From assembly GCA_025677825.1 (NCBI GenBank), contig JAIXMO010000006.1:186001-250000 (forward strand): a stretch of DNA of 64,000 nt, read 5' to 3'. The notes beneath the pieces are model-generated. The model had not been told where the DNA came from and searched no databases. It was given only the letters and a program-made list of their open reading frames with translations. The stretch comes from Helicostylum pulchrum. Its lineage: Eukaryota > Mucoromycota > Mucoromycetes > Mucorales > Mucoraceae. This document shows, in pieces, positions 25,511 through 38,143 of the stretch; within the stretch, counting starts at the first letter, position 1; the number at the start of each line of letters is the position of its first letter. A program made the translations under genes and the position numbers.

Positions 25511-26233
25511 TGCGTACTAGAAAAAACAAAAATAGGAATAAAAAACAAATGCAACAATGGTGCGATAAATTTATAGGTTGTGTTTTTTCGGGATAATTGT
25601 ATATCCAGTAATAAAAAGCAAACACACGGCATTTACTCGGAAGTGATAACATAGTCACTGCATTAGAAAGTTGTCATCTGGAATAAGCACCCAAAAAAAA
25701 ATCAATTGCTTCTCATTTTTCACTGTAATTCATTTGGTCCGTTATCTTGTTCTTAATATAAGTCATCATATGAGCAGTCCTATTATGTACCTAAATACCA
25801 TTGTTCTTTGTTATCAACACAACAATACCATTGTTCATTGTCCTTATTTTTAGACTCATCTTCGTCCTTTTCTCCTTTTTAAATCTTATACATCGCTTTG
25901 GTTCACTTGAACAATTTCAAACATAAAGATTCACCGCAAAAAGCATGGTCATGTCCTGGTATCACATAAATAATAAATACTTTAGAGCGGTAGTCAATGA
26001 TCAATGATAGATTATACGAAAACATATGCAGTGTATCGTTTTCTGTAAGAGTTCCAAACATTAGAATCATTTTAAAAAATAAAGGATCAACTTTAAAAAA
26101 TCGGAAACAAGAGATATCAAAGCCTAAAAATAGGATTGTGTTATACAAAAAAAAAAGGCGTCTTAAAATGGAAAAATAAATTATTAGCTACTTGGTATTT
26201 TCCGCCAAACCTGCACACTTTTTTTTTAGTATC
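25511..26233. other. Spacer with dispersed repeat word
   Basis: A 723-bp spacer between divergent genes. At 25661-25694 it carries CATTAGAAAGTTGTCATCTG followed by GAATAAGCACCCAA, a word group that recurs near 43496 and 63395. The rest is AT-rich without a believable gene; short open frames there have no family signal. Confidence 0.45.
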
Positions 26234-27978
26234 ATGTCTGATGCTAGCTTACCAACTGTAAGACCAAAACATTCTCGGTCAACGTCTATTACGACGCAAA
26301 AAAAATCGACTCATCAAAGAAAGCCCTCATTAAGTCAATTGCCAATCAACAGTTCCGAGAATATAAAGCGTACTCGAAGCAGCACCAGCAGCACCACTAG
26401 CAGCACCACTAATAAAAGTAATGTGCCTGGTTTTTTGAACAGCATCATCTCTCGAGTGTTTACTTTTTTGAATCCAACAGGACCACTTTTGCCTCATTCA
26501 AAGCATACAAATGCTTTTGGTGGTACTATAAAGAGTTCCTTTATTTCTCGTTTATTTCAATCTCGTTTAGTTCGTGTATTCACTTTGTTTTATGTCATCT
26601 TTTCGGTTTGTTTAACTGTACAACATTCTTGGCATTATATAAGGTCTCCAAAAGAAAATTCTGTCGAGGAATCAAGTCTAGGTTTAGATGAAAAGTTTAA
26701 TGACGATTGGAAACCCCAAAGAACTTATGACCAAGGTAACAAAAAAAAAATTTTTTTTTTCTATTAAAACAAGGTATTGAATATCTATTGTATTTTTAGA
26801 GGATCCATATTCACTTCTTGATCAAATGAGCCATGGATTAAAAATGCACAAGATGTTTAGTAAGAGTTATTACGATGCAGCTAAAGAAATTCAACCATTT
26901 TGGTTAAAATCAACTAATGTTCCCGAGAAGGATGAAGTGACTATTGTGACTACAGTTACAGCGGATACATGGGATGAATTAGTTCAATTGACAGGCTACT
27001 GGGAAGGTAAAATAAAATATATTATTATTATTATCAGGGTTATTTAAATATATAATCATGTAGGCCCTATCTCTGCGTTTATTCATATTGAGCAAGATGA
27101 TGATGAATCAATTGAAATGATTAAACAAGAATATTTAAATACACCAGACTTGTTCAAGAACGTTGATCTTCATTTAGCACAAATTCCAGGAGATAAATTA
27201 TCTGTCTTATTTCCTCGTAATGCGGAACGTAACTTGGCTAGATTATTATCGTCCACTGATTACATTATGGATTTACCGCCTCATGTTATACCTGCAACTG
27301 ATTTACGACTTACGTTAGAAAAGAACAAGGAAAGTATTGATCAATTATTACGATCAGGAGATATTTTAGCGTTACCTACATTTCAATTCAAAAATGTGTA
27401 TGCTACGCGTGAAGATGTTCCTTATGATAAATCCGAGTTGATTTTAGCTATCAGTCAAGCTAAAATGTTTTTAGATGATAAACATTGGAAAGAAAACGAG
27501 GGACCCACTGATTTAGAGAAATGGATGGATGCAGAATCAATTTATTCAATTAAGAAATACGAATTTCATTACGAGCCTGTTATTATTGAAAGTAAAACTG
27601 TTCAACCTTGGTGTTCAGAAAGGTTTTTGGATAGTAGAGCTGCTTGTATCTTTGCTAGTTATTTACAAGGAAATGAAATTTGGGTTTTGCCTTCTGATTA
27701 TATGGTTCAAATGCCAAAACCAATGGGTCCCGAAGTTTCGGATTTTGACGTAAGTTTTTTTGTCGCACGTTTAAAAAAATAGGCAAACTAAAAAACTCTT
27801 TTAGAACGTTGTCGAGAATAGAATTTACGCTAAATTTTATTGGGAGCAGTGTGTACATCATGCTAGGCAATTAGATGCTTTAGGTCTTTGGAAGACACCT
27901 CGTTCTCAACATATTCGTAGTCAATGTTCTCGTGTCATTCAAAACTGGGGTAAAGGTTTAATCGGTAAACCTGAATAA
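26234..27978 (+). CDS. GT49-type glycosyltransferase, type II membrane protein
   Basis: Four exons (26234-26735, 26800-27006, 27064-27749, 27805-27978) give 522 residues. The N-terminal 110 residues are basic and Ser/Thr-rich. One membrane segment follows at about 113-130 (VRVFTLFYVIFSVCLTV), giving a cytosolic tail and a lumenal catalytic domain typical of Golgi transferases. The catalytic part shows VTIVTTVTADTWDELVQL, HIEQDDDESIE, FPRNAERNLARLLSSTDYIM and, near the end, YEFHYEPVIIES...WCSERFLDSRAACIFASYL. This set matches the LARGE/B4GAT1-like glycosyltransferase family 49 (Glyco_transf_49). In animals these add glucuronic acid in matriglycan; the fungal substrate is unknown. No second catalytic domain is present, so the protein corresponds to the GT49 half only. 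Confidence 0.78.
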
Positions 27979-28198
27979 TAAAATAAAAAGAAGAGGGCTT
28001 CATGTATACTTAATTAAAATAAGATGATTTAATATATATATAAAAAAAAAACCTGGTTTAAAAAGCCTTTTTTTTTTAGGTGTAGGGGATGATTTCATTT
28101 GTAAACAACTTTGAAGCATGAATCAAAAAGGAAAGGGGTAAAAAAAATAAAAAAAAACTTTTTTTTTTTTCCTTTCTCTTTCTCTTATTTTTCCTTAT

Positions 28199-29205
28199 AT
28201 GTCTGGTTATCCTTCACACTATCCTTCTTGTGGTCAAGAAGAAAGAGATGAACTGTACGAATAATATACAAAAAAAACTCGCGCCTTATATTCAGAGTTA
28301 ACTCTCCCCCACCCCCTTTTTTTTAATAGAGCCTACGAACTGGTAGTTTGCCAACAACCTTTACATGCGCGCATGTGTGGCTTTGGTGAAAAGGATCGTA
28401 GACCTATAGACCCACCGCCTATTGTACAACTTATTGTAAGAGAAAAAGGACAAGAGACTTGGGTTGACTTACAGTAAGTTTTTATTTTTGCTGCTGCTTC
28501 AAAAATGGAGTAACCCATTCTCTTTTTTTTTTTTTTTGTTTACCTTAGATCCCTACAAACTCCTTTTTTCGTACTGCATGTTACGTTGTGGTCAGCTGAT
28601 GGAACGGAAGAACGCAACATTATATCAAACCCGCCCAAATGTACTCGTGTCTTAATGGGCTCTTTAGTAAGCTCACCTAGTTTATTAAAGAACACGCAAG
28701 GGCAGCAAGGTCTTTATTTTGCTTTCCCTGACTTGAGTATAAGAACAGAAGGGCAATATTCATTACGCTTTTCACTTATTAAATTAGTTAGCTCTGATTT
28801 TCAACCAGATGCTAAATCGAAAATAATTGCTCAAGTATTTTCGGACCCATTTACTGTTTATTCTGCTAAAAAAGTAAGTTTTGCTGCATATGAAAATAAA
28901 ATAGTTTTTAACAATGCTCTTTTGAACTCTATAGTTTCCAGGAATGACAGGTGTGTAACCTTATATATTTTAATGTAGCAAGCTAAAAAAAAACTAATCA
29001 ATATATATGTAGAATCAACAGAGCTATCAAAAGTTTTCGCTAAACAAGGTTTAAAAATCCCTATAAGAAATGACGGTAAGTATTATATGATCTTTTTTTT
29101 TTATTTTTTTATTTATTTTTTATTTGCATTAAACCTATAATATATGGGCCATTTTTTTTTAATCCGTGTATAAATAATTTAGTGAGGGCTAAAAAAGTTG
29201 ATTAA
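28199..29205 (+). CDS. Velvet-domain regulator 1
   Basis: Six exons (28199-28254, 28330-28473, 28549-28873, 28935-28950, 29013-29075, 29183-29205) give about 208 residues, so the protein is nearly all velvet domain. Diagnostic pieces are YELVVCQQPLHARMCGFGEK, DRRPIDPPPIVQLIV, NPPKCTRVLMGSLVSSP, GLYFAFPDLSIRTEGQYSLR and VFSDPFTVYSAKKFPGMT, then STELSKVFAKQGLKIPIRND. Velvet proteins are fungal DNA-binding regulators with an NF-kB-like fold that pair with each other to govern spore development, light responses and secondary metabolism. Exon 4 is a 16-nt micro-exon. The final coding exon is short (VRAKKVD) and is the least certain element. A second velvet gene lies 3 kb downstream. Confidence 0.88.
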
Positions 29206-29309
29206 ATAATAAAAACATACACACACTATGAATTATAATTCTATTTACCTGAGTAAAACGAAAGTAAGGAATGAAATTCTCACATGATGTTTATCATTTT
29301 GACAAACGT

Positions 29310-29316
29310 TGACTCA
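29310..29316. promoter_or_regulatory. Gcn4/CPC1-type site TGACTCA
   Basis: TGACTCA, the core site of Gcn4-family bZIP activators, lies 140 bp upstream of the threonyl-tRNA synthetase ATG. A TATAAATA box is at 29355-29362. General amino-acid control of aminoacyl-tRNA synthetase genes by Gcn4/CPC1 is established in ascomycetes; its use here is inference. Confidence 0.5.
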
Positions 29317-29455
29317 CAGAAGAAAAAAAAAAACCGCAGTTCTTCAATGGTGGCTTATAAATACCCTTCCTCCCTCCTCCCTCCCCTCACAGAAATAAAA
29401 GGCAAATTTTTTTTATTTACAAACTCCTCTCTTTTTCTTTAACTCATTTTAAACC

Positions 29456-31947
29456 ATGTCTGCTCCTCAAGAAGCTCAACCCAAGGTTGAAAAGAAGCCC
29501 AAGGCCCCTAAGGCTGCCAAGTCAAAGGATGCTGGTAGCAGTTTCCCTCTCGAGGTAAAAACAAATACAATAAAAAAAAACGCGATAGTTTTTCTCATTA
29601 AAACTTTGTTATAATGAATAGATGACACCTGCTCCTGAATATCTTCAACACCGTATCGAAATGTTTGACAAGTTGAAGGCTGCTGCCGATGCTGAAATTG
29701 CCAGTACGTTTTATTTTTTATTTTTTTATCTTTATTTTTGCAAGTGAAACTTAATATAAAGTATATAGACAAACCTCGTGAACCCATTACCATTACTTTA
29801 CCTGACGGTACTGTCAAGGAAGGTATCGCTTGGGAAACCACACCTCTTTCAGTTGCACTTGGTATTGCCAAGTCTTTAGCTGAACGTACAGTTATCTCCA
29901 AGGTGGATGGTGAACTTTGGGATTTGACTCGTCCTTTGGAAGCTTCTTGTTCTTTAGAACTTATCGACTTTGAAAATGATGAAGGTAAGATGGTCTTTTG
30001 GCATTCTTCTGCCCATATGTTGGGTGAAGCTTGTGAAAGACATTATGGTTGTAACCTCTGTATTGGTCCTCCATTGAAGGAAGGTGGTTTCTATTATGAA
30101 ATGGGTCTTCAGGAACGGTAAGTTTTACAAAAGGTGGTTTTGTGCGTGTGAAATAAAATAAAAAAATGCTTATTTTTTTTATTTTATATGTTAGTGCTGT
30201 CAATCAACAAGATTATCCTAACCTTGAAAAGTTGGTTAATCAATTCGCCAAGGAGAAGCAAAACTTTGAACGTCTTGTTATTTCCAAGGAAGATATTTTA
30301 GAAATGTTCAAGCATAACCCTTATAAGGTTCATATTATTAACGACAAGATTCCCGATGGTACTTCTACCACTGTGTATCGTTGTGGTCCCTTGATCGATT
30401 TATGTCGTGGCCCTCATGTTCCTCACACTGGCCGTGTTAAGGCATTTGCTGTCACCAAGAACTCTTCTTCTTACTTTTTAGGTGATGCCAAGAACGATTC
30501 CCTTCAACGTATTTACGGTATCTCTTTCCCCGATAAGAAACAAATGACAGAATACAAAAAGTTTATTGAGGAAGCTGCTAAGCGTGATCATCGTAAGATT
30601 GGTAAGGAACAAGAACTTTTCTTTTTCCATGAATTATCCCCTGGTTCAGCCTTTATGTTACCTCATGGTACTCGTATTTATAACGCTTTAATGGATGTCA
30701 TCAAGGAAGAATATAGTCAACGTGGATTTACTGAGGTTATCACCCCCAATATGTTCAACTTGAAACTTTGGAATCAATCTGGTCATGCTCAAAAGTATAA
30801 GGAAAATATGTTCTGTCTTGAGGTTGATAAGGAAGAATTTGCTTTAAAGCCAATGAATTGTCCTGGTCATTGTTTGATGTTTGGTCATAAGGAAAGAAGT
30901 TATCGTGATTTACCTGTCCGTTTTGCTGATTTCGGTGTTCTTCATCGTAATGAGTTCTCTGGTGCTCTTTCTGGTTTGACTCGTGTCCGTCGTTTCCAAC
31001 AAGATGATGCTCATATTTTCTGTCGTACCGATCAGGTAAAGTATAATTTATCAACTAAAACCAACTCAAAAAAAAAACTAATCAGCTGTTTTTTGGGGGT
31101 GTTTAGATCGAGGAAGAAATGGCTGGTTGTTTCGATTTCTTGAACCAAATTTATGGTATCTTTGGTTTTGATTTCCATTTAAAGCTGTCTACTCGTCCCG
31201 AAAATTATATTGGCGAGCTTAGTGTTTGGGATAGTGCCGAAAAGGTAAGATACTACACATATTTCTTGTATCAATTGAAACTAATTATAGATTATTTTTT
31301 TTTAGATGTTGGAAGATTCATTAAACCGTTTCAGTGCTATCAAGGGTACTACTTGGGAATTAGATCCCGGAGATGGTGCTTTCTATGGTCCCAAGATCGA
31401 TATTGTTATTTCTGACGCACTTAAGCGTAAACATCAATGTGCTACTATTCAACTTGATTTCCAATTGCCCGAACGTTTCAAGTTAGAATACCGTACTGAT
31501 GGATCTGAAGATGCTATGGCTCGACCCGTTATTATTCATCGTGCTATTTTAGGTTCCGTTGAACGTATGATGGGTATTGTTATTGAGCATTTTGCTGGTA
31601 AATTCCCATTCTGGTTATCTCCTCGTCAAATTCAAGTTGTACCTGTTGCAGCAGCATTTAACGATTATGCAAAGGAAATTGTATCCAAATTGGTGTCACT
31701 TGGTATTTATGCTGATGCTGATTTAAGTGATAACACTCTCAATAAGAAGATTAGAAACAGTGAGATCGCTCAATATAACTTTATCTTTGTTGTTGGTGAA
31801 GTTGAAGCCACTACTCGTTCTGTTAACGTACGTAACAGAGATGATGTTGGAACTAAGGCAAAGGGCCAAACCATTCCTTTGGATGAAATTATTAAGGGTG
31901 CTGTTCAATTGAAGGAATCCAGAAGCTTAGAAAACAAGCTTGTTTAA
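29456..31947 (+). CDS. THS1: Threonyl-tRNA synthetase, cytosolic type
   Basis: Six exons (29456-29554, 29622-29703, 29769-30117, 30195-31035, 31107-31244, 31306-31947) give 716 residues. It charges tRNA-Thr with threonine. Domain order is an Ala/Lys-rich N-terminal extension, TGS domain ([20 protein letters not shown]), editing/SAD region with [17 protein letters not shown] and [20 protein letters not shown], class II catalytic core ([44 protein letters not shown]) and anticodon-binding domain from about [15 protein letters not shown]. The N-terminus lacks a mitochondrial presequence, though the same gene can supply both compartments in some fungi. Codon use is strongly biased, as in highly expressed genes. 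Splice junctions are all canonical. Confidence 0.96.
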
Positions 31948-32234
31948 GAAATTCCCTTTTTCTAATAAAAGATGGTCACTTTTTTTTTTTTATTATTTAT
32001 TTTCTTTTTAATCTTTTTTCTTTTCTTTTTTTTATTTAATTACAAAAAAGAAGAAAAAAGAACACGCTAAGAAGCCGAAAAGAATTTCGCAGAGCAAAAA
32101 AAATATTAAAATCTGGCTTAAATCTTTCCTTTTTTTTTCGGTCTTCTTTTTTATCTCTCTTTCTCTTTCTTTTCTCTTTTTTTTTTTTTCCTTTTTGCAA
32201 AAAAAAAAAAAAAAAAAAAGCACGATAAATAATA

Positions 32235-32326
32235 ATGACATCAATAAATATACCTCCTCCGTTAGGTTTGGGTCGTCCAAGCCAAAAGAGTAAAAAATAT
32301 AAACTAGGTAAATAAGAGTTAAAGGG

Positions 32327-32367
<41 letters not shown>

Positions 32368-32529
32368 ATTATTAAACACCTTTATTAAAAAATAGTCATT
32401 ATACAAAATCCAGTTCGAGCTAGGTGTTGTGGGTTTGGAGAAAAGGATAGAAGGCCTATTGACCCACCACCTATCTTACAACTATTTATTGAAAAGCCTG
32501 ACGGAAGTCTACAAAATGCACAGTAAACG

Positions 32530-32561
<32 letters not shown>

Positions 32562-33466
32562 CGTAGTATAATAGTTCCTAACTTTTTTTTTTAAACAAAT
32601 GAAATAGTGAAGACGAAAGCAATTTATCACTGTTTGTAGTGCAATGTGATCTTGTTTCAGAAGATGGAAAAGAACAACGAAGTCATGTATTTAATCCTTC
32701 TTCAGCGACTTCACCACCTACATCAAGCGGTATTAATTTATTGAAACTCACACCAATTATAAAGGTTTGGCTAACTTCCATACGATAGAATCTGTACCAA
32801 CAACAGGTACTTTGCTAACCTTTCACGACCCAGCACCAACAAGGTCCTTAATGGGTGCTGTCGTTTCAAATGCATACCAGTTGATGAATGGTGAAAATAA
32901 ACCTGGTATTTATTTCGTCTTTCAAGATCTATCTGTTAGGATTGAAGGACGATTTTGTTTGAAGTTTATGTTTATGAACTTATCTGCAGGGTAAAGGAAA
33001 AAAACTCCTATTCTATCTTAAATATGTAACCTTTTTTTTTTTCTTTTTATATATTTATAGTGATCCTCTTACTATGAGTACGCAGGTATCTGATGATGTG
33101 TTATCTAACCCATTTACTGTTTATTCAGCAAAGAATTTTCCCGGTATGACAGGTAAAAGGACATTCGTTTCTCACGTTTTTGAAGATTGGGTATACTTAC
33201 TTGTATCTGCTATACTTTTTGTGTGTCATTCAGATTCTACCGCAGTTTCACAATGCTTTGCTCAGCAAGGTATTAAAATCTCAATAAGAAAAGGTAGGAG
33301 GATTCGTCGAATAGATGATCGAACTTACGATACAGTAACTGATCGACAAGCAGCAACACCAAAAAAAAACTCTAGTAGTCATCTCGCTGCGGAAGAGGAA
33401 GAGGAACCACAAAAGACTGTTTATAGGCGTATCGATATTTCTACTTACTTGACACCATCTTCTTAA
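32235..33466 (+). CDS. Velvet-domain regulator 2
   Basis: Six exons (32235-32307, 32396-32522, 32608-32729, 32789-32990, 33061-33152, 33234-33466) give about 282 residues. Velvet motifs parallel the gene at 28199: VRARCCGFGEKDRRPIDPPP, ILQLFIEKPDGS, RSLMGAVVSNAYQL, GIYFVFQDLSVRIEGRF, NPFTVYSAKNFPGMT and VSQCFAQQGIKISIRKG. Beyond the domain it has a basic RRIRR stretch and a 60-residue polar tail absent from velvet 1. The intron at 32730-32788 is chosen because it is 59 nt with a CTAAC branch motif; a 35-nt alternative is less likely. Intron 1 contains a run of 39 A. Likely a DNA-binding developmental regulator able to heterodimerise with other velvet proteins (family knowledge). Confidence 0.85.
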
Positions 33467-33775
33467 CAGTCTCTTTTTTTTCCTGCTACTATTTTTAAAA
33501 AAAAAACCACATTTTGTACATATATATTACTCTTAGTTTACTCTCGCTCTCTCTCTCTCTTTCTCGCTCTCTCACGGTTACACTGAATTTATAAAATAAT
33601 AAAATTTGTACCTGTCGCTTTAAAAAAAAAACTTTTTTTTTAGTTATTAGATCTCCTTTAGTAACCCCTTCCCCTTTTCCCCCTTTTTTTTTGTTTTTCC
33701 TTTCTCTTTTTAAAAGCTTATTTTTTTTTCTTTCTTTATTATATTTTAACCAACTACAAACAAAACAGAAAAAAA
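33467..33775. other. Short spacer
   Basis: A 309-bp spacer with a CT-rich repeat (33541-33571), poly-A and poly-T runs and a pyrimidine-rich leader before the TBC gene. No coding signal is seen. Confidence 0.4.
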
Positions 33776-36769
33776 ATGCAAGTCGTTTCACAACAAGCTC
33801 AAGAACGACCTGCGGAGGACTTTTTGACAACTCCTAATCTTGTACTTTTGGCATCATCATCATCTACTTTAGCTGAGCGTAGAAGATTACCCAGCTCTCC
33901 CGAGAAACTTTTACTTTATAGTCAAATCAAAAATAATAAGCAAACTACTTTAGAACCTGAAGTTTTACAGAGGTTACAAGAAGAAAATGCCAAATTACCT
34001 ACACAGGTAAATTTTCTATTATATTTAAATGATTTCCCACCATAAAAATAACAAACACGTTTTCTTTTTTGGTTATTATAGGACTCTGAAGAATTCATGT
34101 TGGCTCACCTTGAAAGACAAAATGCACTTTTGAACGCCGATCCAAAGTCTATCTGTATTGAATCGAACCGTTTGCAAGCAGACTTTACGACGTTACGTAA
34201 CTTGGTAAGTGATGCTACATTTTCACCTACTAGCGACAAAAACTATGAAGATACGATTCAAGCTATGTTGACCAAGACACCTTTAAAGCCAACTGATATT
34301 ACTGATTTTGAACCTGATTGGGATTTTTGGCAAACCATCGTACAAGATTTTTCGACAGCGGTTAAAAAGTTGCCTCATTTATTGGCTGCTAAATTACGCT
34401 GTGGTGGTATCCCTCATCGTATTCGTGGTGTCATTTGGCAAGCCATGTCTCAATCGAGTTCGCTTAATTTGGAGTCCTTGTACTCGGTTCTGTGTCAAAA
34501 TGAATCCTCGTATGAACGTGTTATTCAACGTGATTTGTCTCGTACCTTTCCCCAGTTGGAAATGTTTAAAGACGATGGAGGCGAAGGACAGTTGGCTATG
34601 GGTAGAGTCTTGAAAGCTTATAGTTTGTATGATGCACATGTAGGATACTGTCAGGGACTTGCATTCTTGGTCGGTCCTTTACTAATGACTGTAAAGTATA
34701 TATGATCTCCTTTCTTTTTTTTTTTCATTGTACTTACTGCTTTTTTATTATCTTTGTTTAGATGCCTGAAAATCAATCATTTTGTGTTTTTGTCAGGTGA
34801 GGATATTATGTACTAATCTATAACAGTCCTCAACTAACACAAAAAAAAAATTTTTTTTTTTAGACTGATGGAAACTTATGAAATGAGAACCATGTTCACA
34901 CTCAATATGGAAGGATTACACCTTCGCCTTTTCCAATTCCAAACATTATTATCTCAACTGTGCCCTCTTCTCGATGCTCACTTGACTAAACACTCTATTC
35001 ATACAGCCATGTATGCATCTCAATGGTACCTTACTTTATTCGCTTACTCTTTCCCTATTTCTTTGGTCCTGCGTATCTACGATTTGGTATTTGCTGAAGG
35101 AGCAGTTGAAACCATTACACGAGTTGCAGTTGCAATGATGCAAAAGAACCAAGATATACTTTTGGAGATGGATGATTTTGAACATTTAATGATGTACTTG
35201 AGCTCTCGTAAACTATATCAAGATGCTTATGAAAGTGATGCAGAAGCAGTGATTCATGATACTATGGCGCTTAGTACTGTTATTACTAAACAAAAGATGG
35301 ATAGTATTGCAGAAAGTTATCATCAAGATATTGAACAAGAAAAGACTCGTGCTCAACAAGTTTTAGCTATGCGATTTGATTCTAGTAGTAATAAGAAGAG
35401 AGAATCTTGGTTCAGTTGGAAGCAACAAGAAGGAGAAAAGGTTGAAAAACAAGATCGAACAGTTCCTATTTTACACGAACAAATTGAAGATTTAGTTACA
35501 GAATTGTCTAGGCTGCAAAAGGAAAATTCGTCCATCTCAGAGGCTTTAATGGTTAAACAAATGAGAGAAATTGAATTATTGACAGAACGTGATCAATTGT
35601 TACAAAGAAACACAAATTTAGAAACAAAGTTTGTACAACACCAACCTAGTCCAGTTGAATCCGTTGATGGCGATATTGAAGATGATAAAAAACTGGAACT
35701 GATTCAACAAAAGCAAGTTGAATTTAAGGGATTTGTTGACTCTTTAAAAAAGAGTGGTGAATTTGGTACACTCATTGCTGGTGCACTTGAACCTGTTACA
35801 AGATCAATGGAACCTGTTGCTGTTGTCAGTGCTGCTACTACTGTTGTTGATAGTGAAAAGGAAAGCTTTGATGATGTAACTTCAGAACTTGTTTCTATCA
35901 AATTGGCTAATTTCGAAATGGGATTAAAATATCAAAGTTTATGTCAAGAACACGAACAGTTAAAGAGAACTTTAGGTACATCAAATCAAGATCAACTTTC
36001 ACTTGTAAATAAAATTGTTGGTTTACAAGGTAAAGTTGAATCACTTGAATTGGACAAAGAACAGTTAATACAAGAGCGTGATGAATTATTGGATGAAAAT
36101 GATGAACTTGAACAAAAGACACTGGCAACAAAAAAGACGTGCGCTGATTTACAACTTGAAAAGCTTGAGTTGGATAACGATTGTAAAGATTTAAACAAAA
36201 AAGTAAAGCGACTTGAAGAACAACGTAGTGAATATTTGATGCCAAGAGGTTCTTTTACTGAAGAAGTACTTGCTGCACATCAAACATTATTTTGTCAAAC
36301 TCCCGCTGCTGGTGCTGCTGTTAACCGTCGTCATACTTTACAAACATTACCAACTTTAAATGATGAATATCAAACAAAATATATTGAAAGTGATTTACGT
36401 TGCAGAGAACTTGAAAAATTGTTGGCTGAAACTAAATATAGATTAGTTGAATATGAAACAGCTGGTAGTACTACTTCTTCTACCTCTCCTAGAGGCTCTT
36501 TACAACAAAATAGAAGACCTAATTCAGGTATTCATACCAAAAGAAGCTCTCTTTCTATGCTTGTAAAGGTCAACACAAATACTTCAAGTGGTCCTCATTC
36601 CCCTCCTTACACTGATTCAAGAGAATCTACAGATAGTACAAGATCAACTACTTCCACTTCAAGTGGCTTACAACAAAAGAGATCTAGTGTTTATTCTAGA
36701 TTCTTGAACGCTTTAGGTACTGGTCCTCTAACAGAAGAAGCTCAAGAATTAACAGAAGAGTCCAAATAA
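33776..36769 (+). CDS. TBC-domain Rab GTPase-activating protein
   Basis: Four exons (33776-34006, 34082-34690, 34762-34796, 34864-36769) give 926 residues. A TBC domain begins at about residue 180 with LRCGGIPHRIRGVIWQAMS. Both catalytic fingers are present: the arginine motif VIQRDLSRTFP (Arg about 231) and the glutamine motif VGYCQGLAFLVG (Gln about 268). The domain ends after SFPISLVLRIYDLVFAEG. The second half is long coiled coil (for example TELSRLQKENSSISEALMVK), then a Ser/Thr-rich tail. The layout resembles yeast Gyp5/Gyl1 and animal EVI5. It should stimulate GTP hydrolysis on Rabs of the secretory route, the opposite activity to the Sec2-type GEF at 48.9 kb; a shared target is inference. 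Confidence 0.9.
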
Positions 36770-36971
36770 TGACGACGAGTGTACTTTATTATTATTTTTA
36801 TTATTATTGTTATTTTTCTTATTACTATTTATATTCCATACCCTTATACGTGCACAAATACTTCTCTCCCCCCAATTATTAAAAAAAAAAAGCTATAAAT
36901 GAAGCTGTAGAAAATCAAAGTTTTTTTTTTTTTTTTTTTTTTTTACTTTTTCATCTCTTTTCTAAACAAAT

Positions 36972-38004
36972 ATGTTGTCGGTTAACTCAATTATTCCTTC
37001 TGATAATGTTCATGCAAATGAAACACGTCAAGCTTTACATCAACTTAAAGAATTAACTAGTGACTTGAACGGTTGGGACTTCACCCTTGAACAAGATGAC
37101 GTTAAACTATACAAGAAGAAGTTAGATGATGCTAATTTACCTCCACTTGTTCGTGGTGATACAGTATTAACTGATCTTCCTGCTGGTTGTACGCCTTTAG
37201 CTGTTGCTACTGTAGCAACTTTACCCGGTTGTCGTAGAATTTGTAAGTTACTATTAAAATTGTTGTTTATTTTACTTATTAAACAACATCTACTATAAAA
37301 AGGGGATGATAAGTTCGAAACTTCTAAAGTACTTGAATATTATACCCGTTATGAATCATTATTCTGGGTTAAATTAAAAGCACCTTGGCCTATCAGGTAA
37401 AAACATAAAACTGCCATTAAATTATTATTAGACTAATAAACATTTTAAAACAAGTCCTCGTGATTTTGCCGGCACGACTATTCGAGATGTTGAACCTGAA
37501 ACAGTTCACTGCTCAGTGGTTTCTGTCAAAGATAAGGACATTCCAGATACAGCAAAGACTGTGCGAGGAGAACTTATTGTATCAGGCTGGAAATTATTTA
37601 ATTGCGGTCAAGGTATTGGTATTACTTATGTTAGTCAAGTTGATTTGGCTGGCTCGCTTCCAAGCGCATTTTTAAAAAAATTGTTGCTCCAAATTCCTTT
37701 ATGTGCTGGTAAAGTACGTGATTATATTAGTACCTATGGTTTTGTACCTAGTACAGTTATTGGTCAAGCTCAATTTAAAGGAGAAGAATTCGATCATGAT
37801 GCGAGAACTTATACCCTGGAATTAAATGGCGACGGTAATGGAAGCGCTGAAACTTTATGTTCCGAAAGAATGTATAAAGATGGTGTTCAGGTTCACCTGG
37901 AAGGCTCTGCTGAATTGGCTCAAGGTACTGATAAGCATGGTAATCCTCGTATTGTATTAAACAATATTAAAGGTCTTGTTAAACTTGTCATTATGAAAAA
38001 ATAA
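36972..38004 (+). CDS. START-domain lipid-binding protein
   Basis: Three exons (36972-37242, 37303-37396, 37455-38004) give 304 residues, mostly one START-like domain. Visible landmarks are WDFTLEQDDVKLYKKKLDD, LPPLVRGDTVLTDLPAG, WDDKFETSKVLEYYTRYESL, FWVKLKAPWPISPRDFAG, YVSQVDLAGSLPSAFLKK and the following amphipathic helix. These follow the family pattern of WD..F, PRDF and a long C-terminal helix after a P-x-x-L segment. A further 90-residue extension follows. START domains carry a sterol, phospholipid or ceramide in a deep pocket. No signal peptide or membrane segment is visible, so it is probably cytosolic. The ligand cannot be predicted here. Confidence 0.8.
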
Positions 38005-38143
38005 AAAAATTCGGTAAAAATATTTATCCTTTTTTCACGTAAATACAAAAAAAATCAATTTTATTTTGGACAAAAAAGGAAAAGGAATATACAATAGTTT
38101 TTTATGAGTTGCCCTTTCTTCTTTTTTTTTTCATTCTTTTTCT

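Noticed and set aside
32032..32406. 124-codon minus-strand open frame
   Set aside because: The translation is dominated by poly-Phe and poly-Lys from homopolymers and overlaps velvet 2 exon 1 and its leader.
32730..32764. A 35-nt intron in velvet 2
   Set aside because: Using the later acceptor at 32788 gives a 59-nt intron with a CTAAC branch motif and the same frame, which is more typical here.
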